From Tigriopus japonicus (taxonomy: Eukaryota > Arthropoda > Copepoda > Harpacticoida > Harpacticidae), in assembly GCA_010645155.1 (NCBI GenBank), contig CM021319.1, forward strand, positions 9,028,585-9,092,584: DNA of 64,000 bases, given 5' to 3'. Positions 1 to 12,400 of the stretch are shown here, one piece after another. Each line of letters begins with the position of its first letter. Positions within the stretch are counted from its first letter, which is position 1. The translations under genes were made by a program, and so were the position numbers. Under the pieces are notes generated by a model. That model ran no database searches, was not told the origin of the DNA, and worked only from the letters and a program-made list of their open reading frames with translations.

Positions 1-36
1 TTTTTATCAAGACTTAAAATTGTGTTCTTGAGTTAA

Positions 37-42
37 TTTATT
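37..42 (-). terminator. candidate poly(A) signal of the chitin synthase gene
   Basis: An AATAAA hexamer on the minus strand lies about 180 bp beyond the chitin synthase stop codon. It is the best match in the short stretch before the window edge. The 3' UTR is otherwise unremarkable, and AT-rich DNA can give such hexamers by chance. Confidence 0.35.
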
Positions 43-218
43 TTTACTGAGAAGTTTTCCTAGGTTGTTGATGAATTTTACTACTAACAAACAAAAGAAC
101 AGTAGATATCGCTTATGGTATATTTACAATAATCGAAACATGGTATTACAAGTATGAATATGATCGAATTTACAAAGTTATGTCCAAATCACGTTGTACT
201 GAATATCAATTCGACTTA

Positions 219-3200
219 TTAATCACTTTCGTACCCCAAGTTCTCCACTCCATTGGGGTGATATTGCCTCTCTGAGGCTTGGCTTGGCTTCTGATTAACG
301 TTATTTTCTGCTCTTTGAGCAGCAAGTTTTGCACTCCAAACTGGAAAAATTTCCTTTCGGACTTTCTTGCGCTCTTTGGCATCGTCCTTGATTCTGGTTT
401 TCATGAGCTCTTTAATGGTGGCTTGCTCACCAGGAGTAAACATCTTGTCACGTTGACTTTGCGTGCAGAATTCGTAGGCATAAGCAATCCGATGAAGTTC
501 CTTTTGACGATAACATGAGAAGCACCAAACCTGAATATGGTCACGGCTTTCTGGCGACTTCCTAGTCACTTTGTATTTTGGTAAATTGGCAATGGCCCAC
601 TCATCAAACACTTCTTCTTCGTAGTCCACTCGAGTCTGCTCTTCATAGGCTGGAAATTCGGACTCCTTGATTCGGAAGTAGATTAGAGGATCAGCACTTG
701 GGACAATGAACGTTTCATCAAAGCACTCTCGATGGGCTTTGGACCATTTGTTCCAAAGACGATATCGATAAAGACGAGCCCAATTGGAAACCAGACGAGC
801 CCAGAAGACCCTGGCTCCATTGAACAGCCCAAAGAAGCATTGGAGACACAAGACTGTCAAAAGAATGAAGCTGATCACGTAGTAAGGGAAACTGATGTAG
901 TATGGGGTTACTTTCTCCATGTGTCTCGTGACGAAGAATCCGTTCTTGAGGTTGGACAGTACGTAGACACTAGTGGTCTTGTAAGCGAGGGGCCACTCAA
1001 TTTCAAAGTCCCTGGTGTTGGTCAAAACGAAGATAATGGCCAAAGCCACACTTATGAAGAGGATCGCCAAAAAACTGTTGAGGCGAAATTCCTTGATAAG
1101 TTCTTGCTCTTTCTTGACTTCTTGGGCGGTGGGCATTTCCGGTTTCAGTTTGAGCTTCTCCAAGAGCATAATCCACCACACTTCTTCAATATGGTTCAAG
1201 GGAGCCAACCTTCCAGCGCCAACATCAGCAGCCCAATAGATGTGGGTAAAATGGTCTCTGAATTCCCTGTTGAATTCTTCAGGAGTCAAAGGTCTTTTTC
1301 CGGGAGGGTTATCGAAATCACTCTTCTTTGGCTTCTTCTTCCCAACATCGGTGAATGGTAAGATGGCTTTCAGATTGTAGACAAAGGTGTCAAACATGGT
1401 TTGTGGTGGCGGTGGTTTGGCAGGTTCGCCATCATCGCTCATTTCAGAGGTTTGGAGGAGAGCATCTCTAGTGCCCCATTCATTGGGATTGACTGTCAAG
1501 GTTGAGAAAATGGGTAGAATCAGGTAGAGCATGGGCAGTGAGACCATGTACGCCGGCAAATAAATGAGATTGGAATACTCAGATGGGAAGCAGAAGGCTG
1601 CCATGACGTGTTGGATAATCATTGTGGATAGGAGAACCACGGAAGGGATGAAGAGGCCTTCGGAAAATCCTACTTTCAGCAGACAAAACACTACCAAAGC
1701 CAAAGGAACGGTCAATAATCCGGACAACATACACCCATAGTCCACCGCCACTTTATCCTCACACACGTGGCAGACATAGGCAAATAAGGCCATGGGAAGT
1801 ACAAACAGGATGGTACTTCCGGTGAGCGAGAGACCCGTGGTGTAGTTGAAGCCGAATACCAAGAACATGAGACAAACCGCCGGAGAGAGCAATGTACTGC
1901 AGGTGACAAACATTTGATACCATTGGGCAGGCTTTCCCACGGCAATTCTGTTTTGGGTGGTTTGATCGAAGAAGGCAGAGGCAAAATGTTGAACTCCCAT
2001 GAAGCTTGAAGTGATCCACCGTCTCCTCTGTCCAAAAAGCTTGGCCAAAGTTTCTGGGCATTCAGTATAGCAAATCGCGTCTGGCTCATACCCAATCCGA
2101 CCCCCTGAAGCAATGAGCAGGAAGGACATCCACCGATCTTCACCCTGATCCATTCGAAGCTTCATGGGGATTGTGAATGGCTTCGAAATGGAGTAGGCCC
2201 AATGGTATTTGGTTTCCATCATGTCATAGAAGCGGAACATGGAGAAGCATCCCGGGGCACAGAGCACTGATCCCAGGCTGTCCTCAAATGGCTTTTGGAT
2301 CCAATGACCAATAGAGTATTCGTAGATCTGAGCATGCGTCCACAGTGAAGGGGGACCGGTTGGAATGATTCGGCCACAAAGTGCGGATAACATCGGATTG
2401 AGTCGCATTCGTTCCACCAACTTCATGACCGAAGATGGTGGAAATTTCACGTCTCCGTCCAGGGTGAGAATGAACTTGTTTCGGAGGATTTCGTTTCGCA
2501 TTGGCAACGGCAAATTATCTACGTCTTGGTGCTGGAAGTCGACCAGATAGTTCAAATATAAGGCTTGGGAGAACCGCTTTCCCTGTTTCACCAGGGTGGT
2601 ATCTTTAAGGAGAATAACAAGCTTGGTTCCACCAACTGGTAGCCGCATTTCCATTCGGGCGCCAAAGGGAGTCGAGTAGGTGATTTCAGGGACTTGCATA
2701 TCCAAATTGATCATATTTCGAATCACGGCCAACAACTTGAAAACTTGTTTTCCAAGGAGTTTGTAAGTCGATCCGTTGTGGAACGCGTCATCGATTACAA
2801 TGATAAATTCAAATCTGCAGCCATTAGGGTTCATGGCTGTTGTGCGATCAAGCTCTAAAAGAGATTGCATCAAGTTGGACATTTCATTCATATCCTCTCT
2901 CCAGATGGTGGCACAAGCGTAGATGAATGGTTCAGCTTTGACAGAGGGTGGGAGAGTCTCGTCATCCGTTCTTGAAGTGACAAGGAAGTCGAAGTTTTGC
3001 CCCAATACGAAAGGGGTCATGTTCGGTTTAACCTTGACCAGGAACATGTTCTGAAGCACATAATAGTCCAAAAACTTGAGCCATTGGTTGTAGCAGCATA
3101 GAAACGAGCTGAAAATCACCAGGCCGAAGCAAAAGAGGCCCGTGTCATCCAAACTGAAATCGTTGTGAGGAATGAACGGACTGAACTTGCCTTTCCCAAA

Positions 3201-5112
3201 TATACTGATGATGTAGGAGACCACTTTTGAACCATCTTCCACTCCAACCAACCAAGCAAATCCGTGCATGGACAAGAATGCCAAGAAGGTAGGTATCACA
3301 AACAGCCTAAAGTGTTGACCCATGTGGGACGCCCAGCTACCCCAAATGTACAAGAATCCTGGTAGGAAGCACAGCACTGTGGCACAAATCGTGGGTAAAT
3401 GAAATGATGCCGGGATTCTCTCCATTGTCAGCTCGGTTGAAAACAGAACAAAGGGACCAATTGTTTGGCACTGCAGTTGTCTCGTGATGAAGGGATAGGT
3501 TTTTTGCGCCAATTTCAGGATGAGTGGGATTCCAATGAATTCAAAGTATCGAGACACTAATAAGTAGATACTGAAGATCTTCAATGGAAAAGAAAGTACC
3601 CTGATGGAAAGGTGCCATTTTCTCTTGTGATCAGCCAGTTTGAATAAGGCCGCCATCAGAGAATGTCTCTCATGAGGCTGAGAATTTCTCGGTTGAACCA
3701 CAAAATGATCCCAAAACTTGACGGAAATAGCCAGGCAGCACCAAAACATTTTCCGATGCAAATCGTCGTCCGATCGCAATAAAACCCACCCGATTGAAAA
3801 CTGTCCAATCACGCATACAATAGAGACGATGATATGCTTCACAAAAATCCACTTTGTCCCGATGCGATTGGTCAGAAGACTAACCACGGATGGAATCATG
3901 CCCAAGCAAAAGGGACTCAAAGTGCCAATTCGGAGATCTACATTGGGAAGAACTTCAAAGATAAGCACCCAAAGTCCACACATGTGTATCACTTCTTCCG
4001 CAACGAAGAGAAACATAAACAGGCGGTTGTTTCCATCCGAGACGATCCGAGATCGGGCGAAGGCTTCCACAAAATCAGTAAACTGTCGGAAAAAGAACAG
4101 GACCATGTAGATTATGGTCCATTGAAGACCATGTTCATCGGGAACAGTGCAGGTTCTGAGAGCCCAAAGATCTTCATACTCAGAGGGAACCATCGTCAAG
4201 ACGTGACCGTTGGTAAAGAACGATGTTCCTCCATAAATGAGGAACAAGCTCACCAAGGTGCCAATGTATACCATAGGTCCCAAGAGAGCATAGCCGACAT
4301 AGTAGAGAAGCTTGCCCGTCTCCATAAGTCGGAATCGGGAAGAGCTGTTTTTGGTGTAAAAATTCGATTTTACGTTAGCATGGGCTTGTAGGGCCCTCTC
4401 GGGACAGAATTTTCGAGGATCTTCCGGTTTAGGGGCATCCTCTGGCTCAGGGACATCTTCTTCTTCCTCGGGTGATTTCTCGGAAGAGTCATCTTCAGAG
4501 GTTGAAACGTCTCCGTAAACATGGGTATCCCAGTACTCGCTGGATTCTAAGTAACCCATAGAAAGATCATCAATTGGCTCCTTCATCAACCGCTCCGTAA
4601 CTTTTCGGCAATGGTCCATGCGAGCCCTCGTAGACGCCGAGACCTTTATCTTGGCTACCATGCCTTCAAATGGTTTGAACCGCAAATAGTGAGAATCGAT
4701 TGCGGTGGGTTTGATATGGTCAGGATGCATGTTGGTGGTAGAATACATAATTCCAGAATCTTCCTCTCTTTCTTGCGAATATTCAGTCTTATTGGAGTTA
4801 GTACTATTAGCTTTTGATGGATCGGCTCCAGGTCCTCGAAAACGAAGTCCTTCTTCTGAAAAAAAAATACTTCGCTACATTGTTGATCCGAAAGCCTTCT
4901 TAGGAGTCTGTCTTACCATTAGTTTTTTCGGGATATTCAAATTCCGAGGATGTAGTTGATGAGTCCGAACTTTCCGAGGAGCTCTCTTCAGAGAGAAGAT
5001 TGAGCTGATCACTATGAGGCTCGGCCATTCCTTTCAAAATGGCGCCTATGTCACACCCAGAATCAGTACTCGTTTCTGAGTCTTCATACACTACGTCTTG
5101 ATCGTCATTCAT
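219..5112 (-). CDS. chitin synthase (two exons)
   Basis: Membrane-bound GT2 glycosyltransferase that polymerises UDP-GlcNAc into chitin for cuticle or related matrices. Exon 1 is 4917-5112 and exon 2 is 219-4855. The 61 bp GT-AG intron joins the frames exactly and gives about 1,610 residues, normal for animal chitin synthases. The start is the first ATG of exon 1. The ATG inside exon 2 (4748) would lose an in-frame acidic N-terminus. Visible family motifs: CATIWRE near residue 713, DGD near 865 (catalytic Asp region), EDRW near 971, QRRRW near 1008 (product and acceptor site) and EWGTRD near 1191. A block of transmembrane segments precedes the catalytic domain, and a second block plus two C-terminal spans follow it. 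The N-terminus is rich in Asp, Glu and Ser. Exon 2 is unusually long for this family, whose insect members have many introns. Family assignment is very secure; which paralogue class it is cannot be told. Confidence 0.96.
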
Positions 5113-6122
5113 CTTGATTGCAGAATCAGTTATTCACTTGATCACACAATCAGAGAAACACTAGGGAGCAATTTGTAGCACGACTTTCCACATCAAATGG
5201 TAAATCACGAATGAGCTGTTCAGCGTCTGTTTGACCTTGCGAGCACGCCGACCAATCTGCGTCAGCTTCCCTCATTACTCAATGTTGGTTTGAACCATGC
5301 TGGCGAGGTTTCATTGGACGTACACGCTGTAAAGTTGGTCGTGGTTCAATGGAGAGCGTGGTGAATCTTTAAACAGACCAGAGCACGTGAAGTTGAGCGT
5401 CATTTAAAGAGACGCGATAGCCGTTGACCTCTTTTCAGATTTAGCTCATTCCTCTTTGCAAACGCGATTTCTGACGCCACACAATGGTAATTGACACGAG
5501 GTTCTCGATAATCCCGGATTACAAAAAATAAACGATAGGTGATTTTAAATTTAACCACATTTTTTCTTTAGACGACTTGCAGAGGAAACTCTCAAATTAT
5601 TTAGTTATAATTGATGAACTACTTCAAAGTGGTATACTGCAATTATCTTGAATGTGGCAAATACCAGCAAATAATTATTACATCATGTGTACATTGGGTC
5701 TGAATTCTTATTGGACATTCTTCAAATTGAGAGCTAAAAAAAATGTCACTTCCAATGTAAAAAAAAAAACATTCGCTCCCACACGCTTTTAAAAAAATAG
5801 GTTCTAAGAATGCCTTTTATTTTGCTTGACACGAATGTTTCAAATTATAAATCAAATTTTTGTTCTATTAATTCAGACTGTTTTGAGTATACCAATGAAG
5901 AGTCCAATTACCCATGCTCAAAAATAGTCTCAAAACGTAATTTGCTTTTTTTAACTGCAGCTTATGTGTTCAGACTGTACTCGAGGTTGGTTGATTTGAC
6001 TATGTTTTAGTATACTCGAGCTATTTGAGTTGGTGCAGTGAACATCCGACCTTATAGCAATATCTAAATTCTTTTGATACACTATTTTTCTACATTGCTC
6101 TCAATTATGATGCCAAACTCAC
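5113..6122. other. gap between chitin synthase and the Robo exon
   Basis: About 1 kb that should contain the chitin synthase promoter and 5' UTR on the minus strand. No coding frame of note is present on either strand, and in particular no second Ig domain. Near 5970-6050 there is a stretch (GTATACTCGAGC, then GTGAACATCCGACC) resembling parts of the hairpin element at 22.5 kb, so at least some of this gap is repeat-derived. Confidence 0.5.
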
Positions 6123-6431
6123 CGGCAACTTCCAAAGTAGCATTCCGACTGCGAGCTTTTCCAACAGTATTAGTGGCCTCGCAATAGTAGACTCCTCCAT
6201 CTTGTTCCTTCTTATTTTGCATAACTCGAAGGAAGAAGAGTGATCCCGTTGGAAAAAGCACTCGATGAGATTGGGGCGTTGTAGGCGAGGTCTCGATGGG
6301 CTGGCCATCTCTGTACCATTTGATGGTGGGGGTTGGAATGCCTTCAGCCTTGCAGTTTAACGTCAAAGGTTCATTTTTGGGTACGGTCATGGAGTTGGGA
6401 TGCTCCGTGATATGAGGAGATCGAAACTGGC
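6123..6431 (-). CDS. robo: Roundabout (Robo) receptor, exon encoding Ig domain 1
   Basis: One internal exon of 309 bp with a polypyrimidine-AG acceptor directly upstream (6432-6433) and a GTGAGT donor directly downstream (6121-6122). It encodes about 103 residues forming one I-set Ig domain: the first Cys in LNCKAEG, the core Trp in IKWYRDG, and the second Cys in GVYYCEATN. The lead-in RSPHITEHP and the stretch SHRVLFPTGSLFFLR are hallmarks of the first Ig domain of Robo receptors, the main Slit-binding domain in this family. Neither a signal-peptide exon nor the later Ig, FN3, transmembrane and CC-motif exons are visible in the window. The next exons must lie beyond chitin synthase, or this exon is an isolated fragment. 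Open frame and clean splice sites argue for function. Which Robo paralogue it is cannot be told. Confidence 0.88.
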
Positions 6432-9400
6432 CTGAAAAAAATGGGAATAAACCAAAGATCGTAAATGCCGGAAGTAAAAGTGCGTTTCAGAGGGGTTTTG
6501 GCCTTGGAACCCATCTTTTCCATAACCATTAAAACCATCCTTTACTGCATTTTCCAGCCGCTAATCCCCAATACTGTGGTGAGCCGTAAATCATCCTCTT
6601 AAACCATCGTAAAGAGTTTGATCAAATATTGCGCACCGTCCTCGATAGAAGACACATTTTACCCGGTACCGTGCTTCTACAGATAGCGGGTACGTTTCCA
6701 TGTTAACAAGCGATGGCTTGAGGGTCGAATTTCTACCCTCATGTGCGGTCCCATCACTCAAGGACAGAACAATGAAACATAATCGCCAGTTTTCAACTTA
6801 TCCTCTGTTGTTGACAGCCCGAAAAACTTAACGAAGCTAGCACATCTCCGAGGGGGTACTCGTAATAACATCTCTCCTTTGCAACGATGCTTTGCATTGA
6901 CCGAATGATTTTACGGCATTTCCAGCCTAGCTCCTAATGTCATGACTCACACTCATATTCTCCGGTAAAAGCTCTCGACACACGCGGAGAAGGAAAATTG
7001 AGCTTTCGTCTCTGATTTATCGATGCTCTTGGCTCATGTCATCATTTTCTTGGCTACTCCCTCCATCCCCAATCACCCAAGTAAGCGATCCGCAAATGGT
7101 AGCTGTGAGAGTAAGTAAATTGTTGTCAGTACAGACGCTACAAATTTGGTTTCGTATGGGTCTTGATCTACAGTCCTTCATTAGCTCAAAAATGGGAACT
7201 CAGAACTCAAACATTTACACTTCAAAACTTTCATCAAATAAGTGATTATGGAGAACTTTGAAATGACAAGCAACCTTAAATTCCATAAACTTAAACTTAT
7301 GCCATATTCCTAATCTTTTAACGATGTAGGACAGTCCATGATCGTTGGGTGAAAATGGTTGATTTTGGCGCTACTTCCGCCTTATGACTCATCCCACCCC
7401 TCCGATGTTCCATGTTCCAAGTTCCATGTGGTAAGCAAGCAAGCCAGTCAGCAGGGCGAAGAGACAGGGAAGATTCCCCTCCTCCTTTTCCCCGTCTTCT
7501 TTCCTCGAGGCTGGCAATCACCATGGAATGAGGAAGTAGGATGAAGGAAGAGGAACAAGGAAACATATCGTGGGATCAGTCACATGGAAAATGGTTCCAA
7601 AACATCCTCACACCCGCCACATTTCATTTTCATCTACGTTTACTAGAGACGGCCCAAAGTAGTTACCAACTCTTTTCGCATCTCACCAAAAGGGCGTGGT
7701 TGAAAGTTAAGGAACTCAACAATCCGATCGGATTTAGTTTTAGACAAAGCCGACAAATTCCCCAAGGAGCTCAAGATCAAAACGTCAACAATTCTGGGAA
7801 ATCAAACGTTCGCCTCCGACGCACCCGAAATTAAGAATTGCTTTTCCCTTCCGGAGCGAAAACTATCACGTTGGATTGAAAGATAACAACACAATGTCAC
7901 GGTGGTCGTTAGTCGTCCAACTTAGCTGAGTGTGGGACACATTTGAACCCCTCACTCACCACCATGGCAGACCTTATCTCCCTTCGTCTTTCCTTCCTCT
8001 CTCGTTGGATCCCCTTCATCATCTTGGCACCCCTTTAAGTCTTGACATACCAAACGCAGTTCATAGATATCGTTCTAGGTTGGACGCTCTGTTCCAAGTT
8101 GGATGGATCAACCTCGGGGAAAGCTGAATGGCATGATCTAGCTAGGGAAGGAATCGTTGCTTGTCCTAGGGGAAAGAACCGTGGCATGAAAAAAGAGATA
8201 GATAGACAACTTTGTTAAAGTCTTTTCTGCTCCATCAAGCCTTCAAGGAGACGTAAAGAAGAGACTCCAAACACCCCTTTATATTTGAAAAGGATCTTGG
8301 GTGACAATGACAAGAATGAGGAAAGCGTGATTCTGAGGTTTCTCTTTGGGCATAGAAAGTTACCCACCACGAAATGAGGCCTTATTTCAACCTGGATTTA
8401 CTTTGACAAGGTCACATTCCCGGTGCATTCGAAGTTAAGGGCCTCTTGACACGACCTCAATAATACATGCCAAGGCTGTCGTTGTTTACTCAACGAGAAA
8501 CATGGGTTTAAGTAAGACTCGTATAAACGTTGGTAAATGCATTGATTACAACTCGAAAATAATGACTTGATGAGGCACCTAGCCTACCATTAGCCCAAGT
8601 CATTACAGATTCCTCCACTCATTCACGTTTCCAATTAAAACATGCTTGGAGTTAGTCACGTGGAAGCGGAGAGAGTCTCATTTTTCTTGACTTTTCTTTG
8701 GATAAAATGAAGAAAATGTATTGCAGAGGGTGAGAGTGAGAGAAAGAGAGCTGAAGTAAAATGTAGACGAAGGTTAGCTAGGGGAGCATTGAACAGGTAT
8801 GCGATTGTGTGTAAGCCAGTCTAGGCTTTAAGACTATTGCCATTATCCGCACCAAGCAGAGACATTCTCCCCTTCCCACGGAAAAAACACCGACCAGACA
8901 TTGATAGCTCATCTTGCATAACTTTGAAGCAACATAGCGTACATAAACAGTAACAAGAGACACAAAGCACGTATTTAGAATGACGGATCGATCAGTTTCA
9001 AAAAGAATAATTGGCACAGTATTGCAATATGTCCAGAATTGAATGTCTGACCGTCGGAAAATGAGGGTTTGGAAGCCATAAGCTCTCGTTTTCGACTGAA
9101 ATTGAGGCAAAGAAAGTAGAGGGAGGAAGGAAAGGAAGGGGAGATTCAGTGGAGCTACTGGGGGTGAAAAAGGAAAGGTGTCGATCGATATCATGAGGAC
9201 GAATAACTACTATGGGGGAAAAGGTCTCCTTTTTCCTTGGTTGTTATAAAAGTCTGGGGTCTGGCTTGAGTTTCCCTTCTCTTTTCCTATTTCGTTTTCC
9301 ATGTCTCTAAAGCCCACCAGGAAATAAAGTATGGGTCGTGTTGGGAGGGGGCATTTTCCTTCTCCTCTTTCCCTTGGTTTTTGGGGGTGGGGGAAACGAG

Positions 9401-12400
9401 AAAATTAGATCTTGCCACTTGGAGATAAAACAAGGTGTTCAAGAGACACAACCAATGTCTGTATTCAGAGTTGAGGTGGAAAAAATGCGTTTATTTCCTT
9501 GTGAGAATCGATTCGTATGAATCTTTCATGGAACCCTTTTATGGCGGCGTAAATTTTGTTCTTTTTTCTCATTCTTGTCAATCTGCAAAGGTTGACAAAT
9601 TTTAGGATTTATGGGCGGGATTTTCAATTTGTGCAAGTTGCTCCCTGCCGACTGGATTGAATTGAGTGAAAGAAAGACAGAGCACACCATCAAAGACGGA
9701 AGTTTTTCCCAGAAAAGTTCATGTTTATTTTAACTTGTCATATAAAGAAGTAAAGTTGGACCTCCCTCCTGCTTTCTTTGGCTCATCTGAATTGAGGTTC
9801 TTGGGTTGGTTATCATAAAAAATGAAAGAACTGCTTGTCAGCATTAAATAAAACTCCATGACAGGCCCGGGAAAAAAGTTTCCAATTCAGAATAAGCCAT
9901 TCAAGTCAAACAAAAAGAGGTTCTCACTACTCAAATGCAACTTTTCCATGCCAAAGCTTCTTTTTACTTTTGAATCAAAATTCGTTCACGTCTTTATCAT
10001 CTTACACATCTTCCCATGCCACGTGATTTAACTTTATATCACGAATTTTAACCGGGTTTTTAATCTATTCAATGAATCGGTATGTATTCTGACCGAACTT
10101 GTTTCATTATTGATAAAAGAGTAGCTTTGGAGAAATTTCCTGAGACAAAGGGTCATTTATTGATGTGCTAACTAAGTCTTGGACCCAGTTCAAGAACTCT
10201 GACTTGGCGGTGAGTTAGACGATGTCTCTGGAGACCTCCAATGCCAAAGAGAAGAAGAGAGGCAAAACTGGATGGATGGATGAAGTGCATCAACAAAAAC
10301 AAACCCCCAAGACAAAGTGCATCAGTCTCTCGACTTCGAACTCGAGCTTTGCCAAGGAGAATAACAGAGAACAGAGGCTTCTTGTCTGCTGAAGCATTAG
10401 CCAGATAAAGTTCTTGTGAAGGGAGGATAGGAAGCACCCATGGACTCATCCCTCAATTGATATCATTCAATTGAGCTTGTCGCTCCCTCGTCTATCTAAC
10501 CCGTTTTCACCGACAGAGAGCTTTTAAACATATAACTCCCGATGCTCACTGACAAAATGACACTTGAATAGCTAAGTGGCAAAGTCAGGGTCAAGATCAA
10601 TTCGAATCAATAGCCACTTAAAAGGGATGATTCCAAAAGTGTTTCAAAAGATTTACATTCCTATCATTTTTTTGCAATGGCTTGACAGTTTTTCACAGTG
10701 TGAAAAGTGAATGATCAGATAATACGGAAACTGGCCGTTTGTGTTTTTCCGTGAGTGTTTGGGACAAAGAGGGTGGTGGTTTGGTGTTGATCAACTGTTT
10801 GGTGAGGAAAGAGGGGCTAAGTTGTGGTCATGCCATAAGCAAATTGCGCCAACAGATAAATGACTCCACATGAGAGGATGCGTCAATTGGACAGGCCATA
10901 AATTTTGGCCGAATTAATTGCAAAATAGTGCCATAATTGGCAACCCTCACTGCCTTTCGCAATCGACAGAGAGTAATTGTTTTGATATGGATCTGGGTTT
11001 CAACCCCTTCGTTTGAAATTGGAAAATACGAAACCTCCTCGCATTAGTCGTTAAGTAGCCGAGGATATGGCCCAATTTCAAGAGGATGACATTCTTGTCA
11101 GCAATTATAGGGCTTTAAATGGGACGAGTCTTCACATCGAAGTCGCTACAAATTTGAATGAAAATGGGGGAGAAAGAGGGAGGCATTCGTTGACCCTCTT
11201 TGGGACGTGGCCTCGTAGTCTAGGGTACTGTAGCTGCCTTTGGGAACGTTATTTTGGAGAATGAGGGTAATTCCTTTTGAGTTTATTTGCTACGGCCCTA
11301 ATTCCACGCTTCTCGACGAGTCAATCCATTTTGTACAAATTTCTGTCACAACCCTGTTTGTCAACGGAATGCGAAAAGACGTTGCTAAACTCAAAATGCG
11401 ACGAATGAGTGAGTGTGCCAGCAACTGAAGAAGGGCAAAAAATCTCGGCTCCTTTTGGTACCATTGTAGCGGAACACGAGTCCATTAATTACTTTAGAAA
11501 ATGGTTGCTGGATCATGGGCGAAAATGGCTAGCTCATTTTCCGCTAACACGAAAAAGGTGGGATTTCTTCCAAGAGCCTCTTGATGGAATGGTTTTTGCC
11601 GGCGGGTTCGGAGTCGGAGAAAAAGTCGTGGAAACTAGGATCATTCAACATTAATCTCACTGGAGTGCGGTGGAAGCCTTTTTCTATGAAAGTTTCTTCT
11701 CCTCATCTAATTGAATCACCCTGTCCTCTTAATTGGAACACGAGACCTAATGAAGAAAGTGGACATCCAGGATAGTACCTCAGTCGACTTGCCAAAAGTT
11801 CCCTCTTGACCTCACAAGTTGAAGCTGTTAAGATGGTTGATAACCAAATTTTGTCTCGATGAGCTCAGATTGAACATACTTGAACGAGGAGGAGAGAGTC
11901 TCAGATCTTGAAATTGAGATGCAGAGAGGTCAATACTCTTTGAAAAAGCAAACAAAAGAAGCCATTAGGATGGTATCTCCTTATTAGGACAAAAGAGTTG
12001 CTCTCATATATGGTCATGATGACGGATCTGCGATGAACTTCCAATAGGATCGCATTGGAAAACTTCAAGCTCTGATAAGGTACGAGAAGAGTATGCTCGA
12101 GTTCCAAGTCATCAAGACATGAGATCGGGGTGGTTCTTTAGGGCCATTGGTTCGCAGATGTCAGCTGTTGTGGGGTTATCAGATCCATTTAGGATGAAAT
12201 ACACGTGCTGGCAAGCGATGGCATTCGTAATCTACTCCATGAAACTCGAGTCCGTTGGATTGTCGGCGATGGCAGCAACGCTGACTGGCCCTTCTCGAGT
12301 CTTCCTCATCAATGTCAAACTCCAACAATTCGGAATGTGGAACTCCCAAGAATCTTGACGAGTGGATTATTGACTGTCTAGAAATGGATGATCCGGAATG

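Noticed and set aside
732..1361. 209-codon plus-strand open frame
   Set aside because: It lies antisense to the chitin synthase catalytic exon and has no protein-like features of its own; a shadow.
8778..9194. 138-codon minus-strand frame with a hydrophobic start
   Set aside because: Considered as a Robo signal-peptide exon. Composition is erratic, no donor site fits, and no family is recognised.
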